From Verrucomicrobiota bacterium (GTDB taxonomy: Bacteria > Verrucomicrobiota > Verrucomicrobiia > Opitutales > Opitutaceae), in contig JAEYQF010000315.1 in NCBI GenBank assembly GCA_023410155.1, positions 1-12,875 on the forward strand: a stretch of 12,875 nt of DNA, written 5' to 3'. Positions 6,975-12,875 of the stretch are shown piece after piece. The notes beneath the pieces were generated by a model. That model was not told where the DNA came from. It made no database searches and saw only the letters and a list, made by a program, of their open reading frames with translations. The position numbers were made by a program, and so were the translations under genes. Each line of letters starts with the position of its first letter. Positions within the stretch are counted from its first letter, which is position 1.

Positions 6975-8528
6975 ATGGCTATCTCTCCCCAACTGCTCAA
7001 AGAGCTCGAGGAAAAGCGCAAGGTCGCCTACGCGGCCGGCGGCGCCGAGAAACTCGCAGACCGCAAAAAGAAGGGTCTATTGTCCGCGCGCGAGCGGCTC
7101 GAAGCTCTCTTCCAACCCGGCACTTTCATGGAGTTCGGTCTGCACGCGCAGCATGCGTGTGAGGACTTCGGTCTAAAGGGGAAATCCTTCCCCGGCGACG
7201 GTGTGATCACCGGCGTAGGCTATGTCGAGGGTCGCCCCGTCGCGGCGTTCAGCCAGGACTTCACCGTCGGTGGCGGTGCGCTCGGTCGCATCCACGCCAG
7301 GAAAATCAGCGACCTGCTCGACTACGCGATGCAGGCCGGGATGCCCGTCATCGGCATCAACGATTCCGGCGGCGCGCGAATTCAGGAAGGCGATGAGTCG
7401 CTCTCCGGTTACGGCCAGGTTTTTTATCGCAACGTTCTCGCCTCGGGTGTGGTGCCGCAGGTTTCGATCATCGCCGGCCCCTGCGCCGGTGGCGCCGCCT
7501 ACTCCCCTGCCCTGACCGACTTCCTGATCATGACGCGAAAGAACGCGCAGATGTTCATCTGCGGTCCCGACGTGATCAAGGCCGCCACGGGTCAGACCGC
7601 CTCCCTCGATCAGTTCGCCACGGCCGACGCCCACGCGGCGGTCAGCGGCAACGTGCATTTCATCGCTGAGGACGAACAGCACGCGCTCGAGATCGCGCGG
7701 AAGCTCTTCTCATTCCTGCCGTCGAACAATATCATGGATCCCCCGCACCGGCCGACGCCCACGCTGACGCTGGAAAGCGATCCGGGGATGAATGAGCTGG
7801 TCCCCGCCGATTCGAAGGCGCCGTTCGACGTGCTAAAAGTCATCGCTCGGCTCGTCGACGGCGGCGACTTCCTCGAGGTTCACAAGGATTTCGCGAAGAA
7901 CATCGTTGTAGGGTTCGGGCGGATACAAGGCCTCGTGGTCGGCGTGATCGCGAATCAACCGTCGGTGAAAGCCGGCACGCTCGACATCGACTCTTCCGAC
8001 AAGGGCGCGCGGTTCATCCGCTTCTGCAATGTCTTCAACATCCCGGTCGTGACGCTCGTCGACATCCCCGGCTTCATGCCCGGCCTGGCACAGGAGCGCG
8101 GCGGCATCATTCGCCATGGTGCCAAGATGCTCTTCGCCTACGCCTCCGCGACAGTGCCGAAGATCACCGTGATCATGCGCAAAGCTTACGGCGGCGCGTA
8201 TCTCGCGATGTGCAGTTCCGACATGGGAGCAGACATCGTTCTCGCCTGGCCCACCGCGGAGATCGCGGTCATGGGCGCGGAAGGCGCCGTCAAGGTTCTC
8301 TTCAAAAAAGAGATCGCCGCGGCCGCTGACCCGAAGGCACGCGAGAAGGAACTGAGCGACGAGTATCGCGAGAAATTCTGCTCTCCCTACGCGGCCGCCG
8401 GCAAAGCGATGATCACCGACGTGATCGAGCCCGCTCAGACGCGCAGCATGGTCGCCATGGCGCTCCGCAACACGCTCTCGAAGCGCGAACCGCGTCCGCC
8501 GAAGAAGCACGGCAACATCCCGCTATGA
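6975..8528 (+). CDS. mmdA: Methylmalonyl-CoA decarboxylase alpha subunit (carboxyltransferase)
   Basis: This 517-residue acyl-CoA carboxyltransferase transfers the carboxyl group of (S)-methylmalonyl-CoA to biotin on the carrier subunit, releasing propionyl-CoA. It has the two crotonase-like halves of the family. The N-half contains GGGALGRIHARKI (99-111), NDSGGARIQEG (129-139) and GPCAGGAAYSPAL (168-180). The C-half contains VDIPGFMPGLAQERGGI (362-378), MRKAYGGAYLAM (401-412) and the typical KHGNIPL end. The Gly-Gly pairs form the oxyanion holes for CoA ester and carboxybiotin. By sequence alone it could be a propionyl-CoA carboxylase beta chain. The linked OadG, biotin carrier and OadB genes, and the absence of a biotin carboxylase gene here, favour the Na+-pumping decarboxylase. 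Its TGA overlaps the next ATG (ATGA). Confidence 0.93.
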   Translation: MAISPQLLKELEEKRKVAYAAGGAEKLADRKKKGLLSARERLEALFQPGTFMEFGLHAQHACEDFGLKGKSFPGDGVITGVGYVEGRPVAAFSQDFTVGGGALGRIHARKISDLLDYAMQAGMPVIGINDSGGARIQEGDESLSGYGQVFYRNVLASGVVPQVSIIAGPCAGGAAYSPALTDFLIMTRKNAQMFICGPDVIKAATGQTASLDQFATADAHAAVSGNVHFIAEDEQHALEIARKLFSFLPSNNIMDPPHRPTPTLTLESDPGMNELVPADSKAPFDVLKVIARLVDGGDFLEVHKDFAKNIVVGFGRIQGLVVGVIANQPSVKAGTLDIDSSDKGARFIRFCNVFNIPVVTLVDIPGFMPGLAQERGGIIRHGAKMLFAYASATVPKITVIMRKAYGGAYLAMCSSDMGADIVLAWPTAEIAVMGAEGAVKVLFKKEIAAAADPKAREKELSDEYREKFCSPYAAAGKAMITDVIEPAQTRSMVAMALRNTLSKREPRPPKKHGNIPL

Positions 8529-8917
8529 GCGGATCACTGTCCCTCACTGTGGGCGCTGCCCCGACTCCGATGTTTGGCAACGCCTGGCTCGCGCTGGGCG
8601 TGTGCCTCCTCGCGGTGGCTGCACTCATGGCAGGTGTCGCGTTTATCGGACGGTGGCTAGCGGCCACTCACCCCGACGCGGTCGTTGCGCCTGCCGGATC
8701 CGCTCCGATCCCGGGTCCCGCCACCCGTGCGGTCCCTTCACCCGGCTCCGACCTCGCCGCGGTCATCGCCGCGTCTGTTTCCGTCGCACTCGGCCAACGG
8801 GCCAAGATCGTCGCCATAAAGCCGGTCGTGCCCGTTACCCCATCCGTCGAGATGTTGATGCAGCAATGGTCCATCGAGGGCCGCCGCCAGATCTATTCTT
8901 CCCACCAGATTCGCTGA
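8525..8917 (+). CDS. mmdD: OadG-type delta subunit of the Na+-pumping decarboxylase (copy 1)
   Basis: This 130-residue membrane anchor has one predicted helix at about 19-43 (AWLALGVCLLAVAALMAGVA), a Pro/Ala-rich linker (about 50-75) and a C-terminal conserved part. That part has LAAVIAASVSVALG (77-90) and ends WSIEGRRQIYSSHQIR. In methylmalonyl-CoA and oxaloacetate decarboxylases this subunit holds the cytoplasmic carboxyltransferase and biotin carrier to the beta subunit in the membrane. It starts inside the mmdA stop codon (4-nt ATGA overlap), so the two are translationally coupled, matching the mmdA-mmdD order of known pumps. Assignment rests on one helix, the linker, the C-terminal motif and position. 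Confidence 0.85.
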   Translation: MSGSLSLTVGAAPTPMFGNAWLALGVCLLAVAALMAGVAFIGRWLAATHPDAVVAPAGSAPIPGPATRAVPSPGSDLAAVIAASVSVALGQRAKIVAIKPVVPVTPSVEMLMQQWSIEGRRQIYSSHQIR

Positions 8918-8939
8918 TTCACGATTCCATCTACACGTC

Positions 8940-9335
8940 ATGAAAAAACTCCGCGTTACCGTTGAGGGCAAAGCCTACGAAGTCCTCGTCGAGATCCTCG
9001 ACGAAGGTGCGACCACTCCTACCGCCGCCCCCACGGCACCCGTGCGCAGCGTCGCTGCCGCCGCTCCGGCCGCAGCGCCTGTCGCTGCGCCCGCGCCGGC
9101 GGCTCCAGCCTCCACCGGCGGGCCCGGCGAGGTCCGCAGCCCGCTCTCCGGCAAACTCGTCTCCATCGACGTCAAGGTCGGTGATCAGGTCAACGAAGGG
9201 GCGCAGGTTGCCACCGTCGAGGCCATGAAGATGAATACCTACATCTTCGCGCCGAAGGCCGGTCGGGTGGAAGCGGTGTTCGGCAACCCCGGTGACGGCA
9301 TCGAGGAAGGCCACGTGCTGATGCGCATCGCCTGA
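8940..9335 (+). CDS. mmdC: Biotin carrier protein (gamma subunit) of the decarboxylase
   Basis: This 131-residue protein has an N-terminal segment MKKLRVTVEGKAYEVLVE typical of decarboxylase gamma subunits. An Ala/Pro-rich flexible linker follows (about 27-62), then a biotinyl domain (64-131). The biotinylation motif EAMKM has Lys97 as the attachment site, and the domain begins with the usual EVRSPLSGKL. The carrier shuttles carboxybiotin from MmdA to the membrane beta subunit, where decarboxylation drives Na+ export. It is the only biotin carrier in the window, so it may have to serve both membrane modules downstream. No Shine-Dalgarno sequence precedes the ATG at 8940. A biotin ligase is not encoded here. 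Confidence 0.95.
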   Translation: MKKLRVTVEGKAYEVLVEILDEGATTPTAAPTAPVRSVAAAAPAAAPVAAPAPAAPASTGGPGEVRSPLSGKLVSIDVKVGDQVNEGAQVATVEAMKMNTYIFAPKAGRVEAVFGNPGDGIEEGHVLMRIA

Positions 9336-9343
9336 GCAGCGCG

Positions 9344-9466
9344 ATGAAAACGGCCTTCCTCACCGCTGCCACGGTCTTCGGCATCGCTATCGTGATCTCG
9401 ATGGGTGTCGCCGCCCTGATCAAGGGGCTCTTCACCGTCGTGCGACGGGTGAACCAAGGAAAATAG
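9344..9466 (+). CDS. Small 40-residue one-helix membrane protein
   Basis: A 41-codon frame, ATG at 9344 to TAG at 9464-9466, begins 8 nt after the biotin carrier stop and ends 39 nt before the OadB start. The product has a single hydrophobic helix (about 4-31, FLTAATVFGIAIVISMGVAA) and a basic tail VVRRVNQGK, predicted to stay in the cytoplasm. Spacing and direction fit a real operon gene. Veillonella methylmalonyl-CoA decarboxylase has a small epsilon subunit (MmdE, about 55 residues) of unclear role. This could be a functional analogue, but MmdE resembles the end of MmdD, whereas this peptide looks more like an OadG membrane helix without the C-terminal part. Function is unproven. Confidence 0.6.
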   Translation: MKTAFLTAATVFGIAIVISMGVAALIKGLFTVVRRVNQGK

Positions 9467-9505
9467 TCCACGCACTCTCGCGGCGCGGACTCCTCGACTG
9501 CCTAA

Positions 9506-10765
9506 ATGCACTTATCCGATCTGTTGAACATCTTCCAGGGCATCACCTCGCTCATCGAGTCGAGTTGGGCGATCATGCTGGGCCGCATCTTTCTGATGCT
9601 GCTCGGGATGCTTCTCGTCTATCTCGGCAAGAAGGGCGTGCTCGAGCCACTGCTGATGATCCCGATGGGCCTGGGCATGTCGGCGGTAAACGCGGGCGTT
9701 CTGTTCCTCGATCCCACCACGGCGGCAGCCGTGACGGAGGCGCCGGTCGCTGCCGACGCGGCCACGCACGGGACTTTGTTCATGGCACCGATGGTGCAGA
9801 ACACTGACAATCTCATGTATATCCTGCAGATCGATTTTCTGCAGCCGATCTACACGTTTGCGTTCAGCAACGGACTGATTGCGTGCTTCGTCTTCATGGG
9901 CATCGGGGTCCTGCTCGATGTCGGTTTCGTGCTCGCCCGGCCGTTTCTGAGTATGTTTCTCGCGCTGTGTGCGGAGCTCGGCACCGTGGCGACATTCCCA
10001 ATCGCGGTGGCGATGGGGCTGAATTACCGCGAGGCGGCCTCGATCGCGATGGTCGGCGGCGCCGACGGTCCGATGGTGCTCTTCACTTCGTTGACGCTCG
10101 CCAAAGAGCTGTTCGTGCCGATCACGGTGGTGGCGTATCTCTACCTGGGACTCACCTACGGCGGGTATCCTTATCTCATCCGCTTGTTGATTCCTGCCAA
10201 GCTGCGCGGGATCAAGATGCCAACGAAAGCGTCGCTGAAGGTGACGTCGGACGAGAAGCTCACCTTCGCCGTCGTCGCCTGCACGGTGCTGTGCTTGTTG
10301 TTCCCTTCGGCCGCGCCGCTGTTTCTCTCGTTGTTTGTTGGCGTCGCGGTGCGGGAAGCAGGGCTCAGCTACTTCGTCGCCGTGATCGACGGTCCGTTGC
10401 TCTACGGCGCGACGATGTTCCTCGGCCTGTTGCTCGGCGTGTTGTGTGAGGCCTCGGTCATTCTCGATCCGAAAGTTTTCGTCCTGCTCATCCTAGGCAT
10501 CCTCGCGCTGCTCTTGTCAGGCATCGGAGGCATCATCGGCGGCTACCTCGCCTACTTTTTCAGCGGCCGAAAAATCAATCCCGTGATCGGCATCGCCGGT
10601 GTGAGCTGTGTCCCGTCGACGGCCAAGGTCGCCCAAAAGGAAGTCTCCAAGGTTCGGCCCGACTCGATCATCCTGCCCGAAGCGCTCGGCGCGAACATCA
10701 GCGGTGTCATCACCAGCGCGATTCTCACCGGCATCTACGTGACGCTCATTCCGCTGCTCAAATGA
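9506..10765 (+). CDS. mmdB: Divergent OadB-type beta subunit of Na+-pumping decarboxylase (copy 1)
   Basis: This 419-residue multi-helix membrane protein belongs to the OadB/MmdB/GcdB family, which decarboxylates carboxybiotin and exports Na+. It keeps the family core VGGADGP with Asp187, AYLYL with Tyr211 and Tyr213, and INPVIGIAGVS with Asn358, Gly362 and Ser367. These match Asp203, Tyr229, Asn373, Gly377 and Ser382 of Klebsiella OadB. The position of conserved Arg389 is Lys374 (CVPSTAK instead of AVPMAAR). It also lacks the PPLIFLGVGALTDFGP and PLIQPP segments of the second copy and ends LGANISGVITSAILTG instead of MGPNVAGVIGTAVAAG. It lies in the operon right after the biotin carrier and 40-residue gene, the usual place of mmdB. 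It may be a lineage-specific beta type or have altered ion or proton handling. Confidence 0.88.
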   Translation: MHLSDLLNIFQGITSLIESSWAIMLGRIFLMLLGMLLVYLGKKGVLEPLLMIPMGLGMSAVNAGVLFLDPTTAAAVTEAPVAADAATHGTLFMAPMVQNTDNLMYILQIDFLQPIYTFAFSNGLIACFVFMGIGVLLDVGFVLARPFLSMFLALCAELGTVATFPIAVAMGLNYREAASIAMVGGADGPMVLFTSLTLAKELFVPITVVAYLYLGLTYGGYPYLIRLLIPAKLRGIKMPTKASLKVTSDEKLTFAVVACTVLCLLFPSAAPLFLSLFVGVAVREAGLSYFVAVIDGPLLYGATMFLGLLLGVLCEASVILDPKVFVLLILGILALLLSGIGGIIGGYLAYFFSGRKINPVIGIAGVSCVPSTAKVAQKEVSKVRPDSIILPEALGANISGVITSAILTGIYVTLIPLLK

Positions 10766-10986
10766 AGAACGTCGCCGCCAACCTCCGCTACTGGGTGTCC
10801 GGCCTGCTCGTCGCCGGCGCCGGGATCGTCGCGGTGCGCTGGATCGCACCGGGCTTCGAGGGAGCGGCGCGCCTGGTCCTCACCGTAGGCGGCGAACTCC
10901 TCGCCTTGTCCGGGCTGCTGGTCATCGCGATCGGCGTGCGTCGTCGCGTTGCTGCCGCCTCGGCCGTTCGCAGCGACACCCCCTGA
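10762..10986 (+). CDS. Small two-helix membrane protein of unknown function
   Basis: A 74-residue protein is encoded by a gene whose ATG overlaps the OadB copy 1 stop (ATGA, 10762-10765), a strong sign of a real, translationally coupled gene. It has two hydrophobic helices, about 12-28 (VSGLLVAGAGIVAVRWI) and 37-60 (ending GLLVIAIGVRR), followed by a basic, then polar tail. I recognise no family. Coupling to the beta subunit suggests an accessory or assembly factor, or an extra pump subunit; this is inference from context. A 177-bp gap follows before the second OadG gene. Confidence 0.7.
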   Translation: MKNVAANLRYWVSGLLVAGAGIVAVRWIAPGFEGAARLVLTVGGELLALSGLLVIAIGVRRRVAAASAVRSDTP

Positions 10987-11163
10987 GCCCAATCCCATGG
11001 AGATCGCTGCTTTCATCATCAAACACAACGGAGCCCGGTGGAGCCTCACGCCGTGGCTGCTGTTTTCTTCCCCGGAAGCGGCACCACCGCGCGCCTGAGT
11101 TCGACGCGTGGTTTCGACCGCTTTCTTCCCGACTCACCAACAAACCAGAATTTCCAATCCATT
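10987..11163 (+). other. 177-bp gap between the two pump modules
   Basis: This is the longest non-coding stretch of the rightward cluster; other gaps are 40 bp or less. I find no intrinsic terminator and no convincing -35/-10 pair. GCAGCGA at 10970-10976 is matched by TCGCTGC at 11004-11010, a 7-bp inverted repeat with a 27-nt loop, too weak to call a structure. A 33-codon frame at 10997-11098 is not supported. The gap could hold an internal promoter for the oadG-oadB pair or the remnant of a lost gene. Confidence 0.4.
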
Positions 11164-11589
11164 ATGTCCACCACCGCGCCCGCCCTCGTTCCGTTCGCCC
11201 TGGCTCCATATCCGAGTATTGGTGAGTCCCTGAGATTTCAGCTTACCGGGCTCGTGGTGGTCTTCATTGTTTTGGGGGCGATCTGGGCTCTGATGGAAAT
11301 CATCGGAGCATTTTTCAAACGCCGTCAGGCCGCTCTCGATGCGGCCAAGAAAGTTAGCCAGGCCCCGGTGGCAATTCCCCCGGTCCCGGCGCCGGTCGTA
11401 TCCGCACCGCCGGCACCTCTCGAATCAGGGAGCGGCCCGAGCGCGGAGATCACCGCCGTGATCGCGGCGGCCGTGCACATGACGCTCGGCCCACGTTTTC
11501 GCATCCACTCGATCGCGCCTGTTTCGGAAAACCTCGATTGGGCGCGCGAAGGCCGCCGCACCATCTTCGCCTCTCACAAAACCCGCTAA
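11164..11589 (+). CDS. oadG: OadG-type gamma/delta subunit (copy 2)
   Basis: This 141-residue protein is built like copy 1. It has an N-terminal helix at about 26-51 (LTGLVVVFIVLGAIWALMEI), a basic patch FKRRQ, a Pro/Ala/Val-rich linker (about 65-88) and a conserved end. That end has ITAVIAAAVHMTLG (96-109) and WAREGRRTIFASHKTR. The N-terminal helix is closer to classical OadG/MmdD than that of copy 1. The chosen ATG at 11164 (MSTTAPALVP) puts the helix near the N-terminus; the frame is open upstream to 11038, but that part has no family features. It lies 15 bp before the canonical OadB gene, forming an oadG-oadB pair that would anchor a carboxyltransferase to that second beta subunit. Confidence 0.85.
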   Translation: MSTTAPALVPFALAPYPSIGESLRFQLTGLVVVFIVLGAIWALMEIIGAFFKRRQAALDAAKKVSQAPVAIPPVPAPVVSAPPAPLESGSGPSAEITAVIAAAVHMTLGPRFRIHSIAPVSENLDWAREGRRTIFASHKTR

Positions 11590-11604
11590 CTCGACACCTC
11601 CGCC

Positions 11605-12855
11605 ATGCTTCAAGGATTGCAGGACTTTTTCTCCACGACGGGATTCCAATTCATCACCTGGCAGATGGTGGTGATGTGGGCGATCGCCGCCGTGCTCCTC
11701 TACCTCGCCATCGCCAAAGGTTTCGAGCCCTTGTTGCTCGTGCCGATCGCGTTTGGCGCCCTCATCGCGAATCTGCCGACGCGCGGCGTCATCACGTCGG
11801 AGATGTTGCCCAACGGCACCGTCGAGAGCGCGATCTTCCACGTCGAGGGCCAGGTGGTCGCGAGCGAATCTCCCGAAGCCGCAACGTCGCCTCACGGGCC
11901 TCGCCAGAAGCTCCGCGTGGAGCGCGTCGAAGGCGGCCTCTACGATTTTATTTCCCAAGGCGTGAAGCTCGAGTTGTTCCCGCCGCTCATCTTCCTCGGC
12001 GTCGGCGCGCTGACTGACTTTGGCCCGTTGATCGCCATGCCGCGGACGCTGCTGCTCGGGGCGGCGGCGCAGCTCGGATTGTTCATCACCTTCATGGGCG
12101 CGAATCTGATGGGCTTCAGCGCCAAGCAGAGCGCGAGCATCGGCATCATCGGCGGCGCCGACGGTCCCACCGCCATCTTCCTTGGCAACAAACTTGCCCC
12201 GGAACTGCTCGGCGCAGTCGCCGTCGCGGCCTATAGCTACATGTCGCTCGTGCCTCTGATTCAGCCGCCGATCATGCGCCTGCTCACGACGAAGAAGGAG
12301 CGCGTGATCCGCATGCAGTCGCTGCGCCCGGTCTCGAAACTCGAGAAGCTGATCTTCGCCGTCGCCGTGATGATGATCTGCATCCTGCTCGTGCCGGACG
12401 CTTCCGCTCTGATCGCGATGCTTATGCTGGGCAATTTCCTTCGTGAGTGCGGCGTCACGGAACGCCTCGTCAAATCTGCGCAGAACGAAATCATCAACAT
12501 CCTCACGATCTTCCTCGGCACCACCGTCGGTTTGACGATGCGGGCCGACAGCTTCCTCGCTACCGGCACGCTCAAGATCATCCTCCTTGGCGTCGTGGCC
12601 TTCTGCTTCTCGACGGCTGGAGGCATTCTCGCCGCTAAGCTCATGAACGTCCTGTCGCCCAAGAACCCCGTTAACCCGCTGATCGGCTCCGCCGGCGTGT
12701 CCGCCGTTCCGATGGCCGCACGTGTCTCGCACAACGAGGGGCAGAAATACGACAAGAGCAATTACCTCCTCATGCACGCCATGGGGCCCAATGTCGCCGG
12801 CGTCATCGGCACCGCGGTGGCCGCGGGGTATTTCCTCTCAGCGCTCAGCCACTGA
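11605..12855 (+). CDS. oadB: Canonical OadB/MmdB beta subunit of Na+-pumping decarboxylase (copy 2)
   Basis: This 416-residue integral membrane subunit decarboxylates carboxybiotin and drives Na+ out of the cell. It carries all signature segments: FPPLIFLGVGALTDFGP (125-141), IGGADGPTAIFLGNKLAPEL (182-201) with Asp186, AYSYMSLVPLIQPPI (209-223), NPLIGSAGVSAVPMAARVS (357-375) and LLMHAMGPNVAGVIGTAVAA. Asn357, Gly361, Ser366 and Arg373 match Klebsiella OadB Asn373, Gly377, Ser382 and Arg389. An extended hydrophilic loop (about 60-115) separates the first helices from the conserved LYDFISQG segment and is longer than in classical OadB. Fully conserved functional residues mark this as the best candidate for the working Na+ pump. 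It is the last gene in view; no terminator is visible in the 20 bases after its stop. Confidence 0.95.
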   Translation: MLQGLQDFFSTTGFQFITWQMVVMWAIAAVLLYLAIAKGFEPLLLVPIAFGALIANLPTRGVITSEMLPNGTVESAIFHVEGQVVASESPEAATSPHGPRQKLRVERVEGGLYDFISQGVKLELFPPLIFLGVGALTDFGPLIAMPRTLLLGAAAQLGLFITFMGANLMGFSAKQSASIGIIGGADGPTAIFLGNKLAPELLGAVAVAAYSYMSLVPLIQPPIMRLLTTKKERVIRMQSLRPVSKLEKLIFAVAVMMICILLVPDASALIAMLMLGNFLRECGVTERLVKSAQNEIINILTIFLGTTVGLTMRADSFLATGTLKIILLGVVAFCFSTAGGILAAKLMNVLSPKNPVNPLIGSAGVSAVPMAARVSHNEGQKYDKSNYLLMHAMGPNVAGVIGTAVAAGYFLSALSH

Positions 12856-12875
12856 GTCGCGGCTCTGCTCAGCCT

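Noticed and set aside
10997..11098. 33-codon frame in the gap before oadG copy 2
   Set aside because: No clear helix, overlap or family feature; composition is not distinguishable from chance.
11425..12777. 450-codon minus-strand frame antisense to oadG copy 2 and oadB copy 2
   Set aside because: His/Arg/Asp/Glu-rich shadow translation; the plus strand encodes a canonical OadB.

Overview
The window looks like chromosomal DNA from a GC-rich, anaerobic, propionate-forming bacterium. Gene content (methylmalonyl-CoA mutase, epimerase, Na+-pumping decarboxylase), the near absence of Shine-Dalgarno sequences and the style of the proteins suggest a verrucomicrobial lineage close to Opitutus. That assignment is inference from content and style; no phylogeny was run. 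I see no mobile element, tRNA, rRNA or CRISPR array.

Layout: (1) 1-616, minus strand: 5' part of a gene for a divergent RtcB-family RNA ligase, cut by the left edge. It is preceded by an intergenic array of 11-bp repeats (658-745). (2) 866-1987, minus: MeaB, the G-protein chaperone of methylmalonyl-CoA mutase. (3) 2044-2075: a strong intrinsic terminator on the minus strand separates meaB from the mutase genes. (4) 2097-6373, minus: mutA then mutB, translationally coupled by an ATGA overlap. (5) 6374-6546: a divergent intergenic region with several symmetric elements. (6) 6547-12855, plus: epimerase, carboxyltransferase alpha subunit, OadG-type delta subunit, biotin carrier, a 40-residue one-helix protein, a divergent OadB-type beta subunit and a 74-residue two-helix protein. 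After a 177-bp gap come a second OadG-type subunit and a second, canonical OadB.

Together the genes encode the last steps of the succinate-propionate (methylmalonyl-CoA) route. Succinyl-CoA is rearranged to (R)-methylmalonyl-CoA by MutAB, with MeaB maintaining the cofactor. Mce epimerises it to the (S) form. The biotin-dependent membrane complex then decarboxylates (S)-methylmalonyl-CoA to propionyl-CoA and exports Na+, conserving energy. The core chemistry is known. The unusual parts are the doubled membrane half (two beta, two OadG subunits, one alpha, one biotin carrier), the two tiny membrane proteins placed between subunit genes, the atypical beta subunit with Lys in place of a conserved Arg, and the periodic intergenic repeats.
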